A stretch of 64,000 bases of DNA from Muricea muricata. Lineage: Eukaryota; Cnidaria; Anthozoa; Malacalcyonacea; Plexauridae. Each line of letters opens with the position of its first letter. Positions within the stretch are counted from its first letter, which is position 1. The position numbers were made by a program, and so were the translations under genes. The stretch lies in contig OY979719.1 in assembly GCA_963855995.1 (NCBI GenBank), positions 17,641,312-17,705,311 on the forward strand. The letters are read 5' to 3'. The notes beneath the pieces are model-generated. The model did not search any database. It saw nothing but the letters and a program-made list of their open reading frames with translations, and was not told the DNA's origin. This document shows positions 1-26,100 of the stretch, piece after piece.

Positions 1-10
1 TTTGACTTAC

Positions 11-2651
11 TCATGAATAATTTTTCCACCAAGGGGAAGGAATTCAATAGAGTTTATCATGGGAATGCCTTCATATATTTGGAGTGATGTTAAGGGTACT
101 AAACACTATCTGCACTCTACAAATTCCAGGAATTATGTAGTATCAATTGTAACAAAAATCAAAAAGCTAAATCGGGTCTGAAACCAAAGCTTTAAATTTA
201 TATACTAAGCCTGAACTTTATGGATTTGTTAATAATTCCTTAATTGTAAAAGGTGATTGCCAATTGGCTTCTGACAAGATGGCAATTGCTTAAAGGATAT
301 TGGTAGGACACTAGTTTCAGAGTAGCCACATTCCATAACCAAACCAGTAGAAATACCAAGAGTAAAAAGTGACATCAGGTGACTGGGTGCAAAAAGAACT
401 GATGGAACCTGTAAAGATGTCATTTGAAAAATGTTGTTTAGATTGTTTTGTCAGGCAAGCATGGAGCAATTAAATAAGTTTCCATTCACTGTAATCTCTC
501 TCTGAATTAGAGTGGAAGGTAATTACTTGAGAGTGTGTGGAATGATACTAAATAAATAGGTAAATAAATAGCGGAATTATGGAATCTTTGTTCAGCTTAA
601 TAAATTACATTTACCTCAAAATGATAAAATAAAACTTTGGCTAAAGTTTCTCTAAATTTTGTCGGCCATAGCACTGACTCACACAGAACAACTCGTCTTT
701 CTTTTGGATTTACAAGAAGATATCTGAGACAAAACCATAAAACACCATCCAGTCACAATGCAGTACACCATAACAGAGTGTGTGTGTGTGGGGGGGGGGG
801 GAGAAGCAGGGTGAACTACAATACAGCACAAATGGATCTAGAGTGTTAATTGGGAGGGGGGCAGAACCTAAGTATGTTAATATGCCTCCCAGTAAGAAAT
901 TTAGAATTACATCCTTACCTGAAATATATATTATGTATAAAATCACGAAGTGCCCCATACAAGGAACTGTCTGTGGTGTTCGTCACAGTGCTGGGTGAAA
1001 TTTGTTCTTCAAAAATCTAGAAATGACGTTAAAAAAACTTAGATAATGGAACTAGGGAACTGAAACACACATATCTTGTGTTGCTATCAGATATTGACCT
1101 GTCACTGGCAAAATGAAACCTCAGATATCCATCACTACAACCATACAGCAGAAGTAAGATGTCATTTATTGGTCATTTATGGCAAATGTCCCAAAAAGTT
1201 TAAAAATCAAAAGAATTCTAACACTTTTTCATGTATCTCTGACTCTCACAGCCCGCCAATAGGCCTGTCTACACGAAACACCTGCAAAGGAGGACAGGAG
1301 GTAGTGCACACTTTCCTTCTGTATTTAATATATTTATTCTGATCATAATAAATCAGAAAGTTGATTCAATGTGGATTGCTTCGAGTATACTAATGATTTG
1401 GTGGTTATAATGTTGAGAATACTATTACTCACTTTTCCGTTGATATTCCTGCTGACAGAACTGGGAATGATGTGCCTTGGAGAAACCTCGCTAGCAAAGC
1501 CACATCTAAAATAGTGTTTATTACTACAATCATACTAATGCAAATGCTGTAATTTGATTGGCTACTCTAGTCGCTATTTATTCCTTAGCAAGTAGCAAAA
1601 CAACAATTTTCCTGAAGTACTTGTTTTTCAATTCAAAGAAAATATGTAGTGTTACTTTTAATGACAATATGTAGTGTTACTTATGAATCAATTATTTATC
1701 TCAGATTCTACTAAAACAATTAGATTACTCGCTCTCAATTTCTATGCGGCGATAGAAATCTCGAGCTCATAATCTAGTTGTTATATAAATAGTCAGTCAA
1801 TATCTAAATGCACACAATACAAACTTCACTAACTGGACGAGTGCTTTATCGGAAGAATAAGTGCTTGCAGTACATTTTATCATACACAAATACACAATAA
1901 CTATGATATTGTTTTTTCCTGGGAGCGCCGGTGGCATGCAAGTCTTGCTGTTGCATGGGTCCAAGTACTTTGGTACAGTAAAGTCTAAAATTTTCCATGC
2001 TCAAGTTAATATGTTGGATATTTTGGGACATTATATATTATGTTAATATACTTAGTAGTTTATTAATACAGATTTCAACGAACTGTTTCATGCCTTGAAA
2101 TATTTGTCTGTCTAGTATTTAATGTGCATGACTCTGTCCACTTCGATTCATGTTGTGCAACACAATGTTTGTTTACTTCTACAAAACACGAATCAAAGTG
2201 GGCGGAGTCATGCACATTTAGCTTCAAATAGACAGATGAAAAATTGCCACAGCTCTTTGAAATCTGTTGGATGCATCAATCAACGGTTCCAAGTCGAACG
2301 TTTGTTTTGTGCAGCAAAGATGTTAAGCATGCAATTTTGATGTCTTTCATGTATTTTCTATTAAAATTTCGTAAAACTTTCCAGTCTGGGGGTAATGCAG
2401 GAACAGCTTTTATTGGCCACAGAAAAGGCAATTGAAATGCAAAGGTTCCGACACAAGTTACCCTTCTGTACATTTTTTATTCTGTGCCGATAGTGTCAAA
2501 TCCTGTGGATTTCCTCGGGCGTTATCAAAATTCTATAATCAAACGATGATGTAACATAATTATATGTTCCTTACTTGGTGTATGCTTCCCCAATGTCAAT
2601 AATAACAGCGATCTTTTCTCCCCCAAGACCTATTACATCAAACAAGGGCAT
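11..2651 (-). CDS. ACTR10: Actin-related protein 10 (Arp11), dynactin pointed-end subunit; 5' part, six exons, continues past the left edge
   Basis: Exons, 5' to 3' on the minus strand: 2651-2575, 1505-1433, 1016-919, 723-615, 408-301, 78-11. They join in frame to about 177 codons (the vertebrate protein is about 417). The start reads [20 protein letters not shown], followed by GEAYTKCGFA: the actin-fold first phosphate loop in the form typical of ACTR10. Exon 4 ends KVLFYHFE and exon 5 begins [20 protein letters not shown], another family block; exon 6 gives YEGIP and LPLGGKIIH. In the cell Arp11 caps the pointed end of the dynactin Arp1 filament, acting with p62, p25 and p27 in dynein cargo transport (family knowledge). 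Introns have GT-AG ends except intron 5, which begins ATATCCTTT and looks U12-type. The exon 6 donor at 10 shows the gene continues leftward. Confidence 0.9.
2107..2236. repeat. Short inverted-repeat (MITE-like) element upstream of the ACTR10 3' exons
   Basis: Two arms of roughly 30-45 bp face each other: ATGTGCATGACTCTGTCCAC at about 2121 and its near reverse complement ending near 2220, with TCTGTCTA-like tips at both ends. It lies in ACTR10 intron 1. No coding potential is visible, and I did not see a clear target-site duplication. Confidence 0.55.
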
Positions 2652-2940
2652 CTTCACACCTTGATGACACCCACTAAGGCATTCCAACCAATTCCTTTCT
2701 GGAAAAACACGTAAATTTCACAGAAAATACAACAACACTCACTCAATTAGTTTTTCTATTATGAGCCCGCACTCTTTTCGAGCAGCAATCTATACTGGTG
2801 AGTGCTCACACTTCGTGTAACTACGAGTATTCATTACTGTAGCCAGAGACGTGCCAGGCGGAAAACGTATTCTTATTATAAAGATCAATGCCCAACATAA
2901 TGCTTTGAGTAAGGCCATAAAAACAAGATTTAAAATAGAA

Positions 2941-2996
2941 ATTATTTATTGTGACGTTTCGTCTTAACTTAAGACATCTTCAGACAAGTGGATAAT
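2941..2996 (-). ncRNA. Type I hammerhead ribozyme motif (left arm)
   Basis: On the minus strand the core reads CTGAAGA (from 2983), then a stem II hairpin GTCTT-AAGTT-AAGAC, then GAAACGTC with the predicted cleavage after the C at 2953. Stem I can pair TTGT with ACAA and, after an internal loop, ATTAT with ATAAT. Stem III is only ACGT (2 bp, no loop). One extra T follows CTGAAGA before stem II, a departure from the textbook core. Activity is inferred, not shown. Confidence 0.55.
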
Positions 2997-3235
2997 ATCT
3001 CATACGAATTAATGATACACGAGAGTCTCCTCATTAATAAATACAAACCTAATCTAAACGTTCAAGGCAACTCTATTCCTCTTAACCTCTTCTAATTTGT
3101 CGTTTATGTTGTGTGTGTTTGTAATGTCCTATCCACCTTCACACGTCTATATCCTTAATTAACCCTTGTAATTTTACACCTTGTAAATATAACAACACTA
3201 TTAGCATAGATATATATTTAAACTTTGTATGTAAT

Positions 3236-3291
3236 ATTATCCACTTGTCTGAAGATGTCTTAAGTTAAGACGAAACGTCACAATAAATAAT
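3236..3291 (+). ncRNA. Type I hammerhead ribozyme motif (right arm)
   Basis: This is the same motif as the left-arm copy, in the opposite orientation: CTGAAGA at 3249-3255, stem II 3257-3271, GAAA at 3272-3275, predicted cleavage after C3279. Stem I pairs TTGT (3245-3248) with ACAA (3280-3283) and ATTAT (3236-3240) with ATAAT near 3287-3291. The two copies are identical over the core, so either both are conserved or the inverted repeat is young. Confidence 0.55.
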
Positions 3292-3527
3292 TTCTATTTT
3301 AAATCTTGTTTTTATGGCCTTACTCAAAGCATTATGTTGGGCATTGATCTTTATAATAAGAATACGAGTATTCATGTCAGGTTCATTGGACTATAATCAT
3401 GATAGATCCATTATAGTTCAATGGTCAGATTCGAGAAGTTCCTGAGAAGTTCTAAAATTAAAATAGAATTTCCGCTTCAAGCGCGCGCAGATCGAAAATT
3501 GATGCCGCATCGATGATATATTATCGC

Positions 3528-3566
3528 AGAGCTTTCGATCCGTAAGCTCGGATCTTCATCAGTGGT
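3528..3566 (-). ncRNA. Second, sequence-unrelated hammerhead-like motif
   Basis: Minus strand: CTGATGA at 3562-3556, one extra A, stem II GATCCG/CGGATC closing a six-base loop, then GAAAGCTC with AGCT as a 2 bp stem III and predicted cleavage after position 3529. The core matches CUGANGA...GAAA exactly. Stem I is weak (two clear pairs next to the core), so confidence is lower than for the neighbouring pair. Confidence 0.45.
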
Positions 3567-5253
3567 AAAAATGCACTTACGTGGTGTTTTCACAAAATCA
3601 TATTTTACTTTCATATTCACCATGCAAACATGCAAGGAACTTATTAACATCAGTTTAGTTCACTACAATGTTTTGATATGCAAAGTTTTGCAATAATAAA
3701 TGTACGTGGTTCTTCCGTAACAATTTCTACCACCAAGCTATCCAATAGAAATTGTTGCCATCGTTGGACAAGAAGTATACAATTTGTCTAAGAGATGCAA
3801 TCAAAATACTATAGATTACTGCAAGCTTTTTTCGCGCGTCCTTTTTGAAAGCCCGTCCACCCTACGCTGATCTTAGAAAAGGACTCACCATCATCCAGTC
3901 TGAGCAAGCAAATTTGGTTAATAATTAGTTTTTAATTAATTGAACTTTCTATTTTTATGAATAGTATTAGTTGTTTTGGCATGTTTTCTGTATTTCGAAG
4001 TTGAATGTTCCCTTGTAAGATAGTTTTATATTTAGGTATTTAAAAAAATGTTGACTGGTGGGTTAGTTAACAACTATCTTTCCTTTGTAACAAGGAAACA
4101 TTGATGACAAAAGTAACTAAAAAACCATGAACTTCTATATGAGATGCATCATTCTCTTGGTAAAGTCGTGTTTGTATTAAATTATATTCAAATAAATTAC
4201 ACGTTTTCATTTGTATAACTACACCTGTTGTACATTTGTGCGGTCAGATGGTTTCACATCAACAAGAGGGACGAAGATGTAATGACTAAAACGCGCAAAT
4301 CTAGTCTTCGACCTGATTACACATCTTATAGCAAGCGTCAACAAGCCGTTTACTCAACAAGTTGTGTTTGCAATGATTTTTCAAAGTTGTCAACAAGTTT
4401 CGAACAACTTATCAAAAACTTGTAAAATGCTTGATGGAAATACCAGACTTGTTACAAAGTTGTCCCGACAACTCTGATACAGACCTGTTGTAACAAGTTG
4501 TAACAAGATTGTCACAATGTTGACAACGGAAGGCTGTAACAATATTGTTATATCAAGACTGTATCAGTCTTGTTAATGGCACAACCTTGTTACAAGTCAG
4601 ATCGGCGAATTGTAATAAGTTTAGATCATGGTTGAAGCCAAGTTAGTTTCTCTGAGTTTTGAGCTGAAATACTAAACGCCAAAGATCAGACCGTATATCA
4701 AATTGAAGCTATTAAAAGTTATATTTCATATAAGAAATTCAAAGTTTAAGGTGTTTGTCTTTTGCCTAAGCCTCAAAATCTCTACACTAAATACAACTTT
4801 TCAATAGCTTTTATTTTATATACGGCCTAATTTTTGACCACAAGTATTTCAACTCAAAATTCAGAAAAACTGAATCAAATTGGCTTTAATCCCCCCTAAC
4901 TTATCGTTCCCATTTACTTATAGTTAAATGAGTCAGATTGTCACATCAACCTTACAGCTTGTGAACAGACTTGTTACAACCTGCATACTGGTTTATTAGA
5001 CATCCACCCATGTCTGTTTAACATTTAGGGGCATGACAGCCTGGATGGCCATTTTGTTTGACGTGTATAGAGTGTGAAATGGACATTGGAAACATAGCTC
5101 GGGTTATTTTCACAACTTGTAACAGTCCTATTCATGTTTTGGCACTTGCTTGACAGTGATATTCGGCTAAGTAAGAAGCACAACGATAGACTGGCGTTGA
5201 TCCAGGGCATGTTGCAAGCATGTGTACAGAAGAATAGACGTCCAGGTGCCTAT
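3566..5253. other. Intergenic stretch between ACTR10 and the 3' end of RBKS
   Basis: I see no supported gene here. It holds the AACAAG-rich tandem repeat at 4328-4605 and scattered related pieces near 4960-5120 (GTGAACAGACTTGTTACAAC). The rest is AT-rich DNA with short, unconvincing reading frames. Confidence 0.5.
4328..4605. repeat. Degenerate ACAAGTTGTAACAAG tandem repeat
   Basis: Variants of GTTGTAACAAG / CTTGTTACAAC recur in both orientations, so the array is internally palindromic. The same repeat type fills 40388-40805, inside a terminal-inverted-repeat element, which suggests this copy is the core of a related element that has lost its ends. Confidence 0.6.
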
Positions 5254-21915
<16,662 letters not shown>

Positions 21916-23163
21916 TTTGGGACGACCTTCGTCGGCTGGCTCGCTCGCCAGCATCATTCAATGTTTAGTCAGAAATCAAACTCGTTTTGTGCCTTGACGT
22001 GCCCGCGTCACTGCCGGTCCGTGCGACCCTAGACAAAGCGGTGTTTGACCGAACTATTTACATTTGATGAGCTGTTTTAAAGCACTTGCATTGCACATTA
22101 ATATCTCGCCATTGGCTTCGCCCGGTCATCGTACGCTTTTAATAATTTGCATGCGCAGCCTCTAAGTGTATTATGACTTTGGAATGCAAGAGGCCGCAGG
22201 TGGTCACAGCATTGCGAAGTGCGAGAGAAGAAGCAGGGAGAAGACCGCAAAAAAACCATGAAAAAAACATCTTGACAATACTGAAAGTGTGAGTGTGTGC
22301 GCATGAATTTTTAAAACTGATAAGACCTCTTATCTAGGAATCGACATGAAAAAGACGCCGTCCTTCAGCCCCCGCGCGCGTTCTTATATGAAGGTGCTTG
22401 CGCGATTTATGCCAATACTTGGGAAAAAAATTCGGGGAAATATTTAAACAAGAATAGGGGGACTGTTCGTGTGATTTCGCTAACGGGCGAGATGTAAGAG
22501 AGATGATTTTTTTATGTCTCTATTATTTTTCTATAAGTGCAGATTACAGTATAGTTGTACAAACACCAAAGGCAAAGGTTTTTGAAGCAATGAACTCCGA
22601 AATTTTCTAGCAAACGTTTTACTTTCTTTGCTGAGGTATGAAATAATCACCAGGTTTAATACATCAAATTCACTCTACCTCTCAACAACCGGCAAACGGA
22701 ATCTTATGAACCCCTCAGAAGTATGGATTCAAGACCTTTCAGCCTTACTCTATAGCTGCATATCACCGCCCCTTCGCTTCCGTTTCCTGGGTTACATAAT
22801 AGTTAACGGTATAACTAGCTTTTCTGTTGTGATTAGTTCATAGATCACCAGCCATTTGACATGATTATTATCCAGAGGTCGATTGTACGAAAGGTGAACA
22901 GCGCTATCCACCAGATAAAGTGATTTTCTCGAACATTCCAAACATGTTCACTACAGGGTTGGTAGATTTTATGAATAAATAAGCCAAACCATCATTAGTA
23001 CCATCAAAATAACAAAAAGAACAGAAGGCAAATACAAAGGAAAACAATGAGCATTGTTAAAAATTTGGCTTACTTATGAAGGCAATCTACCAACCCTGGT
23101 TCAGTAACTGGTAAAACAGTTCAGCACTTTTGGGTTAAAATCACTTCTTCACCTCTTTGCTGT
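21916..23163. other. Intergenic: RBKS 5' flank and MLH3 3' flank
   Basis: The RBKS promoter should lie just above 21915; no TATA-type element stands out. An inverted-repeat pair at 22943-23111 (GGTTGGTAGATTTT / AATCTACCAACC arms of about 45 bp) is MITE-like. Nothing coding is supported. Confidence 0.5.
22943..23111. repeat. MITE-like inverted repeat downstream of MLH3
   Basis: The arm ACAGGGTTGGTAGATTTTAT, continuing into AAGCCAAAC, faces its near reverse complement ending CTACCAACCCTGGTT, with an 80 bp spacer. Confidence 0.55.
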
Positions 23164-26100
23164 TTAATCGTCTTTGCTTTTTATCCCTTTCTGTGGCAGC
23201 TAAAAAAATCACTATCCAGTCGCTAGCGCTATCCATCTTCCGTACAATCAATCGATTGGAGTGTTTTATACAATATATAGATATATATTTCAAAACACAT
23301 GTAAAATTTACACCCACTTTCCTTGCCTCTGTTTCCTTATCCTTGAAATTCGAGGCAAGCTTGTTTCCTGGAACGAAAATATTAATGATTAAGACAACAG
23401 AATCTCTGAAAGCAAAAGTTGAAAATAACCGGAAACCACAGTCGCGTATACCTACCTTTTGCGACAATCGATTCAGCGCCAACGTGGTATTTAGCAAGGG
23501 GAACATCGAGGGCCTAGGCGGAGAAAGCACGTTTTTAATTAACTGCAACACGTAAGATTTCTTAGATTTTTTGCAGTGCGTGGTTCCAGGAATCCGGGAA
23601 TTCGACCAATCTATCTCACCTTCCGTGCGCACATTGAAAAGGCAAATCACATGTTGACAGAGATGTCATTAGATTCTCGCATTCTTCAATGGAGAGCGAG
23701 TCTCCAAATCGTATTGCACCTGCATGGGATGAATAAGAAACGAATTTCATGAATAAAACACAAAAAATGACGCAGTTTGATATGTTGCCCCGCAGTTTCA
23801 CGCGATACTGGCAGGGTTTGAAAACACCCAAAAAAGAAACTTTTAGGATCAGGTGTTGCGTTCACACGATGCCGAAATAAAAAAACTTGACCCCCATAGC
23901 GGTAACCGTGAGTATTTGAAGTAACAGGATCGTGTGGAGAGATGAAATCGTTATGAATTTCCACTGGGAGTGTTTTGTACAGGTATCGTACGTGGTTGCC
24001 AGTCGAGCACAATTGCATACTGCAAAAGAAGCCTCTTAATTGAATTGGCACATTTTTATGCTGCTTAAGCCTGATTCACACTTTTCATAAGAATCGGGGA
24101 TTTCCTCCTTCTCACATATGTGAATGAATCATGAATATGTGAAAAAACGAATTGATTCTTTTCACTCAATCACATCGCCTTGAAGAAGGCATCATCAATT
24201 CTTACCAGGCTTCAAAGCAATCAATACTATTAACATTACAACAGCGGCCATTACCGTGACAAGCCAGTGAATTAAGCACTTTCGTTATTGCTCTCGGCAG
24301 GGCATTCGTAGGCGCTCCCTTTGAGGATAGCGACACCTTTATAGAAAAGAAAGACATGAGTTTGCAGCTGCAAAAACTAGCAGATCTAGAGGAAAATAAT
24401 ACAAACACAAAAACAGGTTCTTTCACCACCTGAAAGCATATAAACGTGCAGAATTCCATATATTATATTATAATCTCTATGCAGAATTCGACGTTTCGAA
24501 CGAAGGCCTTCCGTCGGCAAGATAGTAGTATATGTGTTTGTGCGTTTTGACTGCACTACCGACACCGGCAACGTAAGTTCAAGACATTAGTCTATGCTTA
24601 TATATAAGGCGCCTGTGTTATCTCACCTCGATTTGTTCTTTAATGAGGTCCTAAAATTAAAAAAAAGGAAGTACAATGCAGATAACGATCACATTGTTTG
24701 ATTTTACTTCTGTTACGCAAAATAGAAAAGATTCTTGATATTTATTCAACATATTACCAGGTAATGTCTTTTATTAAAAATGCAAGCGCAAATGTAGCTT
24801 TCGCTCACTATCTACAGAAGCAGTTGAGAAAGTGCATAAATATACCTCGACGTAATTCTTTATCTGGTTTCGTAACACCTCGCCGTCGTCTCGGATCTCG
24901 CGTGCAAGGAACACAGTCGGGACGGTTTTGATGCGCACTGAACTGTGCACACCACTGGACGGCGCATCCCCGAACGTGATACCAACTCGCTGTAAGTGTT
25001 CTCTGAACGCTTGCATGAGATGGATATCATGGTCAGACATGGATAGTTTACATGGAATGATGAGAGGGGAGCATTTTAACGCCATCTTCTCTCCAGGGAC
25101 TTGAGAATCGATGTATAAGTCTAAAGAGAAAAAGTCGAAAAAAAAATGTCACGTTCGCTAGCATGGTTATGTTTAAACAAAGCTTATCGACCTTGCATTC
25201 ACAACCCAACGTTTCGACACTCCAGTCTAGAGTACAGTGCTGCTCAGCTTAGTTATATACCTTGAGGGATGATATACAGAGGATGGAAATATTCTTGTTG
25301 CAGAGAGCTACTGTCACCACTATGTCACAAAATTTAACCCCTAACCGTTCGGTCAAAAAAAAGCTAAATTAACAACGAGATTTAGCAAAAAAGTTTCTGA
25401 TGTCATCCTGGGCACGTTTAGATCTCAATTAGATGATTTTTTACTAAAATTGTGCGTGTAAAATACTAAGTTAAGTGTTAAACGACCTTTATAAATGACT
25501 ACTGACTCAGCAAAATGCATTAATCGACTCAATTCTTTTGTGATGCAATACTGCAGGTTAGCTACGAGAATGTTGTATTACTTGCCTTTGGTAAAGGTTT
25601 CAAGACGCACTCGTTCATGCGCAGCGTGTTGGTCTACAACCACAAGAAAATTGTCCCCACCGTCATCTTTGTAATAACACAAAATGAATTTGTTGTCAAC
25701 CTGATTGATGACCTGGGGAAAGAATGATAAACTGAATTTGACCAATTTTGTTTTGGTAATGTGAAGTGATGGGATGCATAGGTACATTATGCCAAGTGAT
25801 GGTAGGTTATGTTTAAATAATTGTAGGTGATGTCAAGTGATCCTTTGTGATAACAGGTGATGTCATGAGATCCCATGTGATAGTATGTGATGTCAAGTGA
25901 TGGTAGGTGATGTCAAGTGATCCTAAGTGATTGTAGGTGATGTCAAGTGATCCTACGTGATTGCAGGTGATGTCAAGTGATCTTAAGTGGTAATCGGGGA
26001 TGTCATGTGATCCTAAGTGATGGTATGTGATGTCAAGTGATGGTAGGTGATGTCAAGTGATGGTAGGTGATGTCAAGTGATCTTAAGTGATCATAGGTGA

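Larger units (their letters stand above)
2867..3365. mobile_element. Inverted-repeat element with ~131 bp arms, each carrying a hammerhead-ribozyme motif
   Basis: The left arm (2867-2997) and right arm (3235-3365) are almost perfect reverse complements separated by about 237 bp of AT-rich spacer. The arm core contains a CTGAAGA ... GAAACGTC motif in outward-mirrored copies. Hammerheads with this short ACGT stem III are known from Penelope-like retroelements and other small retroelements (established knowledge). No reverse-transcriptase reading frame lies between the arms, so this would be a non-autonomous or decayed copy. It sits upstream of the ACTR10 start codon. Confidence 0.65.

Noticed and set aside
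780-800. GTGTGTG and poly-G tract in ACTR10 intron
   Set aside because: Simple-sequence tract of the kind found throughout the window (also 18390, 43210, 49570, 57055); no further meaning seen.
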